From: Variovorax sp.
GTDB lineage: Bacteria > Pseudomonadota > Gammaproteobacteria > Burkholderiales > Burkholderiaceae_C
DNA length: 64,000 bases
NCBI GenBank assembly: GCA_025352265.1
Contig: JANXTS010000056.1
Span: forward strand, 1-64,000
Direction of reading: 5' to 3'
Shown here: piece after piece, positions 7,899 to 17,426 of the stretch
Layout: each line of letters starts with the position of its first letter
Numbering within the stretch: position 1 is the stretch's first letter
Position numbers and translations under genes: made by a program
The notes under the pieces: model-generated
The model's input: the letters and a program-made list of their open reading frames with translations, nothing else
Database searches by the model: none
What the model was told of the DNA's origin: nothing

Positions 7899-9221
7899 AT
7901 GATTCTTGGTGGACTCGCCGACGACCTCACGGGCGGCCTTGAACTCGCTGCCATGCTCGTCGCAGAGGGCGTATCGACGTTATTGGCAACCTCGCCCAGC
8001 GCTGCCCGTTCGATAGGCACCGCAGACGCCGTCGTGATCGCGCAAAAGACGCGCATCGCCCCCGCTACCGAAGCGCGCGCGCTGTTCGAAGCCGGCGCCA
8101 CGGTTCTGCGCACGGCCGGCGCTCGCCAGCTCTTCTTCAAGTACTGCGCCACTTTCGACTCCACCGACACAGGCAACATCGGCCCGTGCATCGACGTGCT
8201 TATGGCGCAAACGGGCAGCGAGTTCACCGCATGCTGCCCGACCTTTCCGGAGTACCAACGTGCTGTGTTCCAGGGCCATCTTTTTGTTGGCGATCGCCTG
8301 GTGAGCGAATCGCCCAAGAAGGACGACCCGGTGACACCGATGACCGATCCCGACCTGGTGCGGGTCTTGCAACGGCAAACAACCCGACGCATCGGATTGA
8401 TCAGCCACGTCGACGTGCGTGCCAGCGCAACCGCCATCGCGCAGCGCGTCGCCATGCTCCGCAGCGAAGGCATCGACTGCGCCATCGCCGATGCGGCCGA
8501 CCATCAAGACCTTGCGCATCTGGCCGAAGCCACCGTGCACTGGCCGTTGATGACGGGCGGCTCGTCGCTCGCGGCGCACTACCCTGCCCTTTGGCGCCAG
8601 CTCGGCTGGCTCGACAACAGGCGCGCGCCCAATGACTTGCCACCGGTGCGCGGTCATGGCGTCGTGCTGGTCGGAAGTTGCGCCGAACAAACGCGGCGCC
8701 AGCTCGACGTCTTCGCGCGCTCGCATCCTGTTCTCGCACTCGACTTAAAGGCGCACGTCTGCGGCGATGACGTGGTCGGCGCCGCACTGGTGTGGGCCGA
8801 GGCACGCATGTCGGACGGACCGATCGCCGTTTCGACATCTGACACGCCGGCCAACGTCGCGCTATTGCAAGCGGAGTTTGGCGTCGCGCACATGGCGGCG
8901 TCTGCGGAAGACTTGCTGGGTCGCATCGCGAGTGGATTGCGTGCTCGTGGCGCGCGGCGCTTTCTGGTGGCAGGCGGAGAAACGTCGGGCGCAGTTCTGG
9001 CACATCTCCGCATCGATCGGTTGCAGGTTGGTCCATTCGCCGGGCCTTCGTTGCCGCTCGCATTGGATGTCAGTTTGACCTCGACCGACGCAATGAATGA
9101 CCCGCTCGTGGTCTGCCTCAAGTCCGGCAAGCTGGCGGGCCTCGACGCGTTCGACGTCGCACTCGACGCCATGGCGAGCGGCAGTGCCACCGTATCGCCC
9201 GTCGTGCAGCGATCCGCATGA
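7899..9221 (+). CDS. otnK: 3-oxo-tetronate kinase family (DUF1537, OtnK-like)
   Basis: The 440-residue protein has the two-domain DUF1537 four-carbon acid sugar kinase layout. The N-terminal ILGGLADDLTGGLELAAML holds the conserved ADDLTG acid-binding loop near residue 10. The C-terminal nucleotide site contains GGETSGAVL at about 359. Family members phosphorylate 3-oxo-tetronate or related four-carbon acids at the 4-hydroxyl, before decarboxylation by the partner aldolase-fold enzyme encoded next. GGAGC lies 7 bp before ATG. The stop overlaps the next start (ATGA). An operator copy lies 74 bp upstream. The exact substrate in this cluster is not known. Confidence 0.85.
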   Translation: MILGGLADDLTGGLELAAMLVAEGVSTLLATSPSAARSIGTADAVVIAQKTRIAPATEARALFEAGATVLRTAGARQLFFKYCATFDSTDTGNIGPCIDVLMAQTGSEFTACCPTFPEYQRAVFQGHLFVGDRLVSESPKKDDPVTPMTDPDLVRVLQRQTTRRIGLISHVDVRASATAIAQRVAMLRSEGIDCAIADAADHQDLAHLAEATVHWPLMTGGSSLAAHYPALWRQLGWLDNRRAPNDLPPVRGHGVVLVGSCAEQTRRQLDVFARSHPVLALDLKAHVCGDDVVGAALVWAEARMSDGPIAVSTSDTPANVALLQAEFGVAHMAASAEDLLGRIASGLRARGARRFLVAGGETSGAVLAHLRIDRLQVGPFAGPSLPLALDVSLTSTDAMNDPLVVCLKSGKLAGLDAFDVALDAMASGSATVSPVVQRSA

Positions 9222-9859
9222 CAGACCGAGAACAGATCGTCGAAGCGTATGTGTGGCTCGACCGCGAAGGCCTGAACCGAGGCAGCAGCGGCAACGTCAG
9301 CGTGCGCAGTGGCAACGACGGCTTGCTGATCTCGCCGAAAGGCATCGACGCGGCGCGCATCGATACGGAGTGCCTGGTCGAGCTTGGGCTGGATGGCAGC
9401 GAGCGCAGCGCTGGCGTGCCGTCGAGCGAATGGCAGATGCACGCCGAGATATACCGCCACTTCCCGGAGACGCACGCGGTCGTCCACACCCATTCAGACT
9501 CTTGCGTGGCACTCGCCTGCCAGCGCATGGACATCCCGGCCTTCCACTACATGGTCGCGGGCTACGGCGGCAACAGCATCCGTTGCGCGCCTTATGCAAC
9601 CTTCGGATCGGCAGCACTCGCACGCAATGCAGTTGCGGCACTTGGAGGCCGCACCGCCTGCCTGTTGGCGAACCACGGCATGCTCAGCCGCGCATCGACC
9701 CTTCCTTCAGCCGTGACCACCGCCATCAAGCTGGAGACACTTGCCCGCCATTACTGGATGACGCTGCAAGTCGGCGCGCCCACATTGTTGAGCGACGCGG
9801 AAATGCAGGAGGTGCATGAGCGCTACAAGGTCTACGGGCGCGCACGGATGGCCGGCTGA
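9218..9859 (+). CDS. otnC: Class II aldolase family decarboxylase (OtnC-like)
   Basis: The 213-residue protein is a class II aldolase/adducin-fold enzyme. It shows RGSSGNVSVR near residue 20, the metal-binding pair VHTHSD with His90 and His92, and LLANHG near 150. Partnered with a DUF1537 kinase in a coupled operon, it most likely decarboxylates 3-oxo-tetronate 4-phosphate to dihydroxyacetone phosphate. Length fits OtnC/YgbL. Sugar-phosphate aldolase activity is the alternative. It ends 30 bp from the convergent GntR gene. Confidence 0.8.
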   Translation: MTDREQIVEAYVWLDREGLNRGSSGNVSVRSGNDGLLISPKGIDAARIDTECLVELGLDGSERSAGVPSSEWQMHAEIYRHFPETHAVVHTHSDSCVALACQRMDIPAFHYMVAGYGGNSIRCAPYATFGSAALARNAVAALGGRTACLLANHGMLSRASTLPSAVTTAIKLETLARHYWMTLQVGAPTLLSDAEMQEVHERYKVYGRARMAG

Positions 9860-9889
9860 CAGGTGCCCGCAATGCGCGCCGCTCTGGAT

Positions 9890-10690
9890 TCAGCGTTTGG
9901 CTGCCGCTACCTTGCGTGTAGCGCCGCTGGCCCGCGTCGGCAATGCCTGCTCGGCCTGGTTCTGCGGATACGGCGCTTCACCGCGGTCGATGCGCTCGAG
10001 CAGCGCGACGAACTTTCTCCCGCCTTCGATCGTGTCGGCCTTGATGGCTGCGCGCACCTTGGCAGGGTCGCGCTTTTTGAGCCCATCGATGATCGCCAGA
10101 TGCTGATGCTCGCCGTCATAAGTGGGGGCCGCATCGGGGTACTGCAGGTTGAGCATCGGACCGTTGCGCAGCCAGATGCCTTCGATCAACGCGAGCAGCT
10201 CGGGCATGCGCGCCGCCGCGTACACAGCGTGATGAAACTGCCAGTTGACGCGCACTGCGGCGGGCCAGTCATGGTCGTCCTGTGCCTTGATCAACGCTTT
10301 GTGCAAGTCTTGAATTTCGCGCAGTTGCACGGGCGTGATGTTGCGCGCAGCGGCTTCGCCGGCCATCCCTTCGAGCTTGAGGCGGATGGCGCGCAGCTCC
10401 AGGTATTGCGCCAAGGTGAGCGGCGCAGCGCAGATCGACCGGCCCGCGTCCATGTCGAGCACGCGCTCGCGCACCAGCTGCATCAAGGCCTCGCGGCATG
10501 GCGTTTCGGAGACGTTCATCGCGACCGCGAGGTCACGAATCTTGAAGCGATAACCGGGCCAGAACCGGCCTTCCATCAGGCCGGCGCGGAGTTCGTCGTA
10601 GACCTGCGTCGTGAGGCTTTCACGCCCGATCGAGCGGACTTGAGGCACTTGAATCTGAGGCGACGCGAGTCCGGCAGAAGCTCTTCCCAT
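9890..10690 (-). CDS. GntR family regulator, FCD (FadR-like) subfamily
   Basis: The 266-residue protein starts at ATG 10690; the open frame runs to 10945, but that part is antisense of the acylase gene. Residues 20-85 form the winged helix (VYDELRAGLMEGRFWPGYRF, then IRDLAVAMNVSETPCREAL). Residues 95-230 are the all-helical FCD domain with RAIRLKLEGM and HHAVYAAARMPELLALI, which in this family binds a small carboxylate, often through a metal. It is divergent from the acylase gene with an operator copy at 10726 in the 42-bp gap, so it probably represses itself and the five units carrying the motif. The inducer is unknown. Confidence 0.85.
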   Translation of the reverse strand: MGRASAGLASPQIQVPQVRSIGRESLTTQVYDELRAGLMEGRFWPGYRFKIRDLAVAMNVSETPCREALMQLVRERVLDMDAGRSICAAPLTLAQYLELRAIRLKLEGMAGEAAARNITPVQLREIQDLHKALIKAQDDHDWPAAVRVNWQFHHAVYAAARMPELLALIEGIWLRNGPMLNLQYPDAAPTYDGEHQHLAIIDGLKKRDPAKVRAAIKADTIEGGRKFVALLERIDRGEAPYPQNQAEQALPTRASGATRKVAAAKR

Positions 10691-10725
10691 GGCAGGCGGT
10701 CCGTTATTTTGAGTATTTGACAGGG

Positions 10726-10735
10726 ATATATCATG
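10726..10735. promoter_or_regulatory. GntR-type operator copy 2 (ATATATCATG), overlapping the acylase start codon
   Basis: The left part of the motif (GATATATCAT at 10725-10734) is present and overlaps ATG 10733; the right half diverges. It lies between the regulator gene and the divergent acylase gene. Confidence 0.55.
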
Positions 10736-13021
10736 CAACAAGCCATACCCGGCATGCTTCGAATTCAAGGTCTGACAACACCGGCCGAGGTCTGGCGAGA
10801 CGCGTGGTCGATCCCGCACATTCGCGCCGGAAGCAGCCGCGATGCGTTCTTCGTGCAGGGCTACGTGCACGCACAGGACCGCCTCTGGCAGATGGATGCG
10901 ACGCGTCTGAAGATGGCCGGTCGCTGGGCCGAATGGGCCGGCCACTCCGCCGTAGCGGCCGATGCATTAGCGCGACGACTTGGCGGCAGTCGCGCATCGC
11001 AAAACGACTATGCCGCACTCGGCGCCGATGCACGCGCCATGCTCGATGCCTACACCGAAGGCGTCAACGCTTACCTAGCCGAAGCTCATCCGTTGCCTAT
11101 GGAATACGGCCTGCTAGGCGCGGCGCCCGAACCATGGGAGCCGTGGCACAGCATCGCGGTCATGCGCTACCGCGGCTTCCTGATGGGTTCGGTGTGGTTC
11201 AAGCTTTGGCGTGCCGCGGCACTTGTTGCCATCGGCCTCGACGATATCGCCAAGCTGCGCTATGACGACGGCGACCAGGACGGCCGAGGCGATCTTCTCT
11301 GCATCCCGCCAGGCACTGAATCCGCGCGCTGGATCGCCAGCTTGCAAGACCTCGCGCCCGCGATCGAGGCGCTTGCCGGGCTCGGTGCATTGGATGCCAC
11401 CGGTGGCGGCAGCAATAACTGGGTGGTCGAGCCGTCGCGCACCGCGACCGGTCGGCCGCTGCTCGCAGGCGACCCGCATCGGCAGTTCGAGATGCCCGGC
11501 ATGTACGTGCAAACGCATCTGGCTTGCGATGAGTTCGATGTCATTGGCCTCACCGTGCCGGGCGTGCCGGGCTACCCGCACTTCGCGCACAACGGCCGCG
11601 TGGCCTGGTGCGTCACCCATGCCTTCGCCGACATCCACGACCTGTTCGTCGAGCAGTTCAGGGACGGTGGTGCACGCTATCGGTACAAAGGCGAGTGGCT
11701 CGACAGCACGGTGCGCACCGAGGTCATCACGGTGCGCGGTGCCGAGCCGGTGAGCATCGACATCATCGAAACGCAGCATGGACCCATTGTTGCCGGCAGC
11801 CCCCGGGACGGCGGCGGCATCGCCTTGCGGTCGGTTCAATTCGCCCTGGCGGATCGCTCGTTCGATTGCCTTCCGCGCATGCTCAAGGCCGACACGGTCG
11901 ATGCGCTTTTCGAGTCGACGCGCGGCTGGGGCCTGATCGATCACAACCTGGTGGCGGCCGATGTCGGTGGCCGCATTGGGCATCTGGTGCGCGCCGTGGT
12001 GCCCGACCGCCCTCGCCTCAACGGTTGGCTGCCCGTGCCAGGCTGGACGGGTGAGTACGACTGGAAAGGCGAAATCCCCTGGGCCGACATGCCCAAGACC
12101 TTCGATCCGCCGCGCGGCTATCTCGCGACTGCGAACAACCGCTTCGTTGCGGAGGCACCGGGCGACCGCTACTACTTCTGCACCGACTGTCATCCGTCGT
12201 ATCGCGCCCGCCAGCTCGAAGCACAGCTCGACGCACTGCCGGCCGCAACGGTCGACGACATGGCCACCATGCACGGCGACGTGCTCAGCCTGACCGCACC
12301 GCTGTTCCAGCAGCGACTGCGCGACCTGGCGCCACAGCCCGGCACAGCCGGCCGCATGCAGGCGCTGATCGTCGACTGGGATGCACGCATGACGGCGGAC
12401 TCGGTTGCGGCCGCAGCGTATGCGGCGATGCGCTGGCAACTGGCGGCTGTGCTGTTGGAACGTTCTGGGCTGAACGCGACAAGAAGCGACCCGCTCACGC
12501 AAGTCCCGCCGGGCGTAGTGCCGGTCAACCAACTTTGGTGGACGCTGCCGAACCTGCTGCGCACCGACGACGCTTCGCTGCTCCGCGGCATGCAATGGGC
12601 GGACGCTTTTGCTGAAGCACTGAGCCGCGCAGCACAGACTTTCGACGGTCGACCCTGGGGCGAACACCACACAGCCGCGCTATCTCATCCACTGGCCGCA
12701 CAATTTCCCGAAGCAGCGTCGCAGCTCAATCCGCCGGGCGCACGACTTGGCGGCGACAACGACACGGTGATGGCCAACGGCAGCCTGTCGGCCAGTGGAC
12801 TGAAGGCGCTGTACGGCGCAGTGGCACGCTACGTGTTCGACGTCGGTGCCTGGGAGAACTCCAAGTGGATCGTGTTCGGCGGTGTCTCCGGACAGCCTGA
12901 AAGCCCGCACTACGCCGACCAGCACGCCGAATGGTCGCAATGCAAGATGGTGCCGATGCACTACGACTGGCGAGGGATCGCAGAGGGCTCGACCCGCACC
13001 GCTCTTGTTCCCGCAGACTAA
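10733..13021 (+). CDS. Penicillin acylase family Ntn-hydrolase (amidase), apparently cytoplasmic
   Basis: The 762-residue precursor has the penicillin-acylase layout. The alpha part (residues 1-226) contains GYVHAQDRLWQMDATRLKMA. Autocleavage is expected before Ser227 in GGG-SNNW, which becomes the N-terminal nucleophile of the beta chain. In the beta chain, LLAGDPHRQ and ATANNRFVA carry conserved substrate and oxyanion-hole positions. Typical members (penicillin G, glutaryl-7-ACA and AHL acylases) carry Sec signals; none is visible here, and AGGG lies 7 bp before ATG 10733. A cytoplasmic enzyme beside a peptide-type ABC importer suggests that an amide is imported and then hydrolysed to an amine and a carboxylate. 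The acyl specificity is unknown. Confidence 0.85.
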   Translation: MQQAIPGMLRIQGLTTPAEVWRDAWSIPHIRAGSSRDAFFVQGYVHAQDRLWQMDATRLKMAGRWAEWAGHSAVAADALARRLGGSRASQNDYAALGADARAMLDAYTEGVNAYLAEAHPLPMEYGLLGAAPEPWEPWHSIAVMRYRGFLMGSVWFKLWRAAALVAIGLDDIAKLRYDDGDQDGRGDLLCIPPGTESARWIASLQDLAPAIEALAGLGALDATGGGSNNWVVEPSRTATGRPLLAGDPHRQFEMPGMYVQTHLACDEFDVIGLTVPGVPGYPHFAHNGRVAWCVTHAFADIHDLFVEQFRDGGARYRYKGEWLDSTVRTEVITVRGAEPVSIDIIETQHGPIVAGSPRDGGGIALRSVQFALADRSFDCLPRMLKADTVDALFESTRGWGLIDHNLVAADVGGRIGHLVRAVVPDRPRLNGWLPVPGWTGEYDWKGEIPWADMPKTFDPPRGYLATANNRFVAEAPGDRYYFCTDCHPSYRARQLEAQLDALPAATVDDMATMHGDVLSLTAPLFQQRLRDLAPQPGTAGRMQALIVDWDARMTADSVAAAAYAAMRWQLAAVLLERSGLNATRSDPLTQVPPGVVPVNQLWWTLPNLLRTDDASLLRGMQWADAFAEALSRAAQTFDGRPWGEHHTAALSHPLAAQFPEAASQLNPPGARLGGDNDTVMANGSLSASGLKALYGAVARYVFDVGAWENSKWIVFGGVSGQPESPHYADQHAEWSQCKMVPMHYDWRGIAEGSTRTALVPAD

Positions 13022-13058
13022 AACAAAGCTCCAGTTCAAACCTCTTGCGCTCTATCGG

Positions 13059-13070
13059 ATATATCATATA
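13059..13070. promoter_or_regulatory. GntR-type operator copy 3 (ATATATCATATA)
   Basis: It lies 31 bp before the TTG start of the dimethylformamidase-like gene, in the 80-bp gap after the acylase gene, and shares 12 bases with copies 4 and 5. Confidence 0.75.
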
Positions 13071-13101
13071 ACCTGTCGTCTATCTCTTCAGGAGCACGAC
13101 C

Positions 13102-14838
13102 TTGAGCGACGCATCCGACCCGGCGGCCCCAACGCCTGAACTTGGCGCTTCACCGAAGCGCGTCAATTCCTTCGGTCAACGCGCAGACGGAGACCGACGC
13201 AGCATCCGTGCCATCAACATGGGGCAGCCGAGTATCGGCCCGATGTATGCAGACAGCGGATGGTCCGATCGGCGCTGGTACGACGGCCCACGCGAAGATC
13301 CGGCGTGGCCGGAGGTGCACACGTACACCAACGCGATCTCTTACGACCCGGGCGACACCGTCACCTTCCACAGCAGCACCTACGCACCGGTCTGGATGCT
13401 TGAAGTGGTGCTCGACGGGCTGGAACCCGTGACGGTTTTCAAGCAGGACGACTTGCCCGGCGTGTTCCATGCCGCACCCAAAGATGCCTACAAGGCCGGT
13501 TGCCAGTGGCCCGAGAGCCTGCAGTGGACCATCCCCTCCAACGCACGCTCCGGCTTCTACAAAATTATCTCGACCTGCATCCGACCCGATAGCGGACGCT
13601 ACGTGCAGCACCACTTCTTCGTCGTGCGCCCGACCCTCAAAACGCAGACCGCCAAGCTGCTGATGATCTTGCCGACCTCCACATGGATGGCCTACAACGA
13701 CTGGGGCGGCGCCAGCAGCTACATCGGTATCGACGGTGTCGATGGGAACTCGGCATCGCCGGAACTGAGCCTGCTGCGCCCCTGGACGCGCGGCATGGTG
13801 TGGTTGCCCGAAGGGGCGCCGCGCATCTGCGCCGAGCCGGTGCCAGATCCGCTAACTGCCCCGCGCTATCACCCGAAAGACTGGGCCTGGAGCTACGGCT
13901 ACGGCTACTTCTTCGCAGCATCGGGATGGGCGCAGTACGACCGCCATTTCGTGACCTGGGCCGAGCGCGAAGGCATCGCCTTCGACATGATCACGCAAAC
14001 CGACCTCCACTACCGCCCGGAGATCCTCGACAGGTACAAGGCGGTGGTCATCGTCGGTCACGACGAACACTGGACTCACGACATGCGCACCCGGATCGAC
14101 CGCTTCGTCGACGAAGGCGGCTCGCTCGCACGCTTCGGGGGCAACTTCATGTGGCAGGTGCGGCTCGAAGACAACGGTGCGCGCCAGGTTTGCTACAAGG
14201 CCCGCTACGCCGAAGACCCGGTGTACGGCACCGACAAGCAACACCTGCTGACCTGCGCATGGGAAAGCAAGGTGGTGAACTGGCCGGGCGCGACGACGGT
14301 GGGCGTCAACGGCCTGCAAGGCATCTACGCGTCGTGGGGCGGCTTCGCACCGCGCGGCTCCAAGGGCTTTACCGTGTACCGCGAAGACCATTGGGTTTTC
14401 GAGGGCACGCAATTGGGTTACGGCGACATCTTCGGTGCGTCGGCCAACATCTTTTCATACGAGGTCGACGGGCTCGACTACACCTTTCGCTACGGCCTGC
14501 CCTATCCGACCGGAGAAGACGGTGCGCCGGCGAGTGTCTCCATCCTGGCGATGTCGCCGGCCCTGAAGGTCGAATCGATGTTCGCCGAAGAAGGCTACCG
14601 CTACTACCTCGGCGAGAGCGACATGCGCGGTGCGTCCATGTCGCTCTATGGCGATCAATCCGAAGAGTCGCTGGCGAAGGCCCGATACGGTTCCGGGATG
14701 CTGGTGCACATGCCGCGAGGCAAAGGCGAAGTCGTTACCGCAGGCACTTGCGAATGGATCATGGGCCTGAAGCGCAACGAATTCTTCACGAGCAAGATCA
14801 CCCGCAATGTGCTGAAGCGCTTCACCGACAAAACCTGA
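13102..14838 (+). CDS. N,N-dimethylformamidase large-subunit-like protein
   Basis: The 578-residue protein resembles the catalytic large subunit of bacterial dimethylformamidase (DMFase). An N-terminal beta-rich segment (YDPGDTVTFHSSTYAPVWMLE) precedes a glutamine-amidotransferase-like C-terminal domain with KAVVIVGHDEHWTHDMRTRI, EGGSLARFGGNFMWQVRLED and a late TAGTCEWIMGL. DMFase binds iron through two Tyr and one Glu and needs a small subunit. No small-subunit gene is seen here, so this homologue may act alone and on another amide. The start is TTG 13102, supported by AGGAG 7 bp upstream. It has its own operator copy, which suggests separate regulated expression between acylase and transporter. 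Confidence 0.7.
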   Translation: MSDASDPAAPTPELGASPKRVNSFGQRADGDRRSIRAINMGQPSIGPMYADSGWSDRRWYDGPREDPAWPEVHTYTNAISYDPGDTVTFHSSTYAPVWMLEVVLDGLEPVTVFKQDDLPGVFHAAPKDAYKAGCQWPESLQWTIPSNARSGFYKIISTCIRPDSGRYVQHHFFVVRPTLKTQTAKLLMILPTSTWMAYNDWGGASSYIGIDGVDGNSASPELSLLRPWTRGMVWLPEGAPRICAEPVPDPLTAPRYHPKDWAWSYGYGYFFAASGWAQYDRHFVTWAEREGIAFDMITQTDLHYRPEILDRYKAVVIVGHDEHWTHDMRTRIDRFVDEGGSLARFGGNFMWQVRLEDNGARQVCYKARYAEDPVYGTDKQHLLTCAWESKVVNWPGATTVGVNGLQGIYASWGGFAPRGSKGFTVYREDHWVFEGTQLGYGDIFGASANIFSYEVDGLDYTFRYGLPYPTGEDGAPASVSILAMSPALKVESMFAEEGYRYYLGESDMRGASMSLYGDQSEESLAKARYGSGMLVHMPRGKGEVVTAGTCEWIMGLKRNEFFTSKITRNVLKRFTDKT

Positions 14839-14879
14839 ACTGCGTTGGCACATCGCTTACAAGTGATGGCGCTTAGCCG

Positions 14880-14891
14880 ATATATCATATA
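14880..14891. promoter_or_regulatory. GntR-type operator copy 4 (ATATATCATATA)
   Basis: It lies 31 bp before the start of the transporter binding-protein gene, the same spacing as copy 3 to its gene. Identical spacing supports a shared promoter architecture. Confidence 0.75.
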
Positions 14892-14922
14892 AATTGACTC
14901 TCTCTTCACCTAAGGAGCAGGC

Positions 14923-16479
14923 ATGTCCGTTCGCACGATCTTCAAGAAGTTGGTGACTGCCGCGGCCATTGCCGCACTCTTTGCAGCTGCGGCGAACATG
15001 CCGGTCTACGCCCAGAAAAAGGGTGGCCAATTGCGCTACGCCTATGTGTCGGGGCCGGGCACGCTGGACCCTTACGTGTCGAGCAGCGCGGTCGAATTGG
15101 AGGTGATTCATCACCTGTACGACTCGCTCATCACCGTCGGTGAAAACTACGAGACGCGGCCGATGATCGCGTCGAGCTACACCATTGCAGACGACGCCAA
15201 GACCTTCACCTTCAAGATCCGCAAGGGCGTGAAGTTTCATGACGGCAGCGTCCTGACCTCTGCCGATGTGCTCGCCTCTTTCGAGCGCTATCGCAAGATA
15301 AGCCCGAACGCGGTGATCTTCAGCGACGTGGCCAGCGCGACCGCGCCCGACCCTGAGACGTTCATCGTCAAACTTAACAAGACCAACTCGGTATTTGTCG
15401 ACATCCTGAAGAGCCCGGTGTATCCGTTCGTCATCTTGCCGGCCTCGCAAAAAGACAAGCCGGCGCGGGGTGCCGACGTGATCGGCAGCGGCCCGTTCAA
15501 GTTGGGCGAGTGGACTAAGGACAGCCACCTGGTACTCGAACGCTTCGACGGCTACACCCCCAACGAAAGCTACAAGGGTCTCGACGGCTATGCCGGCCGG
15601 CGCATTGCATACGTGGACTCGGTGCGCTACCGATTCATCCCAGAAGCCAACGCCCGCGTCGCCGCCTTGCAGGCCGGCGACGTCGATGTCGCAGCCAGCA
15701 TTCCGCCCGAACTTGCCAAGCGATTTTCCAGCGACCCGGACATCCAGACGCAAACGGTGTTCCCGTATTGCATGCAGGTCTTCATCGTCAACAGCTCGCA
15801 AGGGCCGACCGCCAACCCGAAGATCCGCCAGGCCATCAACGCGGTGGTCGATGTCGAAGAAATCTCGACCGCGACAGGCCAGATCGCCAAGATGAACCAC
15901 TCGCTGGTGTATCCGTTCAGCCCGTACTACCAGGGCGACAAGATGAAGGTGTACTACGACCAGAAGAGTCCGGACAAGGCTAAGAAGCTACTCGCCGAGG
16001 CAGGGTACAAGAACGAGCCGATCACGCTGCAGACCACGTCCAACTACCCCAACTTTCGTACCTCGATCCTCGTACTGTCGGAGTTAATGAAGGCCGCCGG
16101 AATGAACGTCAACGTCGACGTGGTCGACTGGACTACCAATGCCAGCAACATGCAGCGCGGCACCGGCACCTGGAACGTATCAACCACCAGCTTTTGTTCG
16201 AATCCGTTACTCGGTCCGCAGCAGTGGCGGACCATGTTCTATACCTTCCCGCAGGTGAAGAACGACGCCACTCTCGATGCCGCTTATGAAAAGTTCTACA
16301 CCTCGCTGGACGCCGGCAAACGCAAGGAAGCATGGGACGTCATCGAGAAGCAGGTGCTCGAACAGGCCTACATGATCAAGATCGTCGACATGGGCACGAT
16401 TAACGCCTTCAACAAGAAGAAGGTAGATAACTTCGCGAGCTTCTATCTGCCGCGCTTCTGGAACGTCAGCCTGAAGTAA
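14923..16479 (+). CDS. ABC transporter periplasmic binding protein, family 5 (Dpp/Opp type)
   Basis: The 518-residue protein has a Sec signal (FKKLVTAAAIAALFAAAANM, likely cut after VYA near residue 30) followed by a family 5 solute-binding fold. GGQLRYAYVSGPGTLDPY opens lobe I, and FTFKIRKGVKFHDGSVLTSA is the family signature near residue 90. Ligands of the family include peptides, opines, nickel and glycosides. AAGGAG precedes ATG by 6 bp. It begins a five-gene transporter operon with overlapping or adjacent starts, downstream of an operator copy. It should deliver the amide substrate of the cluster. Confidence 0.9.
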   Translation: MSVRTIFKKLVTAAAIAALFAAAANMPVYAQKKGGQLRYAYVSGPGTLDPYVSSSAVELEVIHHLYDSLITVGENYETRPMIASSYTIADDAKTFTFKIRKGVKFHDGSVLTSADVLASFERYRKISPNAVIFSDVASATAPDPETFIVKLNKTNSVFVDILKSPVYPFVILPASQKDKPARGADVIGSGPFKLGEWTKDSHLVLERFDGYTPNESYKGLDGYAGRRIAYVDSVRYRFIPEANARVAALQAGDVDVAASIPPELAKRFSSDPDIQTQTVFPYCMQVFIVNSSQGPTANPKIRQAINAVVDVEEISTATGQIAKMNHSLVYPFSPYYQGDKMKVYYDQKSPDKAKKLLAEAGYKNEPITLQTTSNYPNFRTSILVLSELMKAAGMNVNVDVVDWTTNASNMQRGTGTWNVSTTSFCSNPLLGPQQWRTMFYTFPQVKNDATLDAAYEKFYTSLDAGKRKEAWDVIEKQVLEQAYMIKIVDMGTINAFNKKKVDNFASFYLPRFWNVSLK

Positions 16480-16481
16480 CG

Positions 16482-17426
16482 GTGGCGCGCAACGTCATCT
16501 TCCGGCTGCTGCAGGCGATCCCGGTCATCGTCCTGGTGGCCATCCTGGCTTTCGTGCTCATGCACATGCTGCCGGGCGACCCAGCGGTGGTCATGGCCGG
16601 CCCGGACGCGTCGCCCGAAGCCATCGACAAGCTGCGTCATCAGCTCGGACTCGACCGCCCGATCTGGGAGCAGCTCATCGCCTGGCTGGGCAATCTGGCA
16701 CGCGGGGATTTCGGGCAGTCGCTGATGCTGAACCAGGGCGTGTTCAGCGCGGTGATCGCCCGGCTGCCTGTGACGTTGTCGCTCGCGCTGCTGGCCTTTG
16801 CCATCACGGTGCCGGTCGGCATCGCGCTCGGCATCATCGCGGCCTATTACCGCAACACCTGGATCGATTCGGCCGTGATGGGCGTCGCGCTCATCGGCGT
16901 GTCGATCCCCAGCTTCTGGATCGCGATCATCTCGGTCATCGTCTTTTCGGTGGAGTTGCGTTGGCTGCCCTCCTCGGGCTACGCGCCGTTGTCGCAAGGC
17001 TTCGGTCCCTGGCTGCGATCGATAGTGCAACCGGCGGCCATCCTTGCGCTGTTCCAGATCGGCTACCTCGCACGCATGACGCGCTCCAGCATGCTCGACG
17101 TGCTCGACCAGGACTACATCCGCACCGCGCGCGCCAAGGGCCTGAACGAGTGGGTGACGATCGGCAAGCATGCCTTTCGCAACTCCCTGATGTCGGTGGT
17201 CACGGTGAGCGGCATCATCCTGTCGCTGCTCATCGGCGGCTCGGTCGTCATCGAGCAGGTGTTCGCGCTGCCCGGTATCGGGCGGCTGGTGGTGCAAGGG
17301 ATCATGGCGCGCGACTACCCACTGATCCAGGGAACGATGCTGTTGCTGGGCTTCGCTTTCGTGCTCGTCAATGTCTGTGTCGACCTGGCCTACACGCTGG
17401 TCGACCCGCGGGTGCGCTATGACTGA
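16482..17426 (+). CDS. ABC transporter permease, DppB family
   Basis: The 314-residue inner-membrane protein starts at GTG 16482, two bases after the preceding stop. It has about six transmembrane helices; the first is [20 protein letters not shown]. The N-terminal periplasmic motif [11 protein letters not shown] is typical of DppB/OppB. The cytoplasmic EAA loop reads [20 protein letters not shown] around residue 210. It pairs with the DppC-like permease that follows. Confidence 0.9.
   Translation: MARNVIFRLLQAIPVIVLVAILAFVLMHMLPGDPAVVMAGPDASPEAIDKLRHQLGLDRPIWEQLIAWLGNLARGDFGQSLMLNQGVFSAVIARLPVTLSLALLAFAITVPVGIALGIIAAYYRNTWIDSAVMGVALIGVSIPSFWIAIISVIVFSVELRWLPSSGYAPLSQGFGPWLRSIVQPAAILALFQIGYLARMTRSSMLDVLDQDYIRTARAKGLNEWVTIGKHAFRNSLMSVVTVSGIILSLLIGGSVVIEQVFALPGIGRLVVQGIMARDYPLIQGTMLLLGFAFVLVNVCVDLAYTLVDPRVRYD

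Noticed and set aside
11114..12670. A 518-codon minus-strand frame inside the penicillin acylase gene
   Set aside because: Antisense shadow in high-GC DNA: His/Arg-rich composition, no motifs, and fully overlapped by a gene with clear Ntn-hydrolase signatures.
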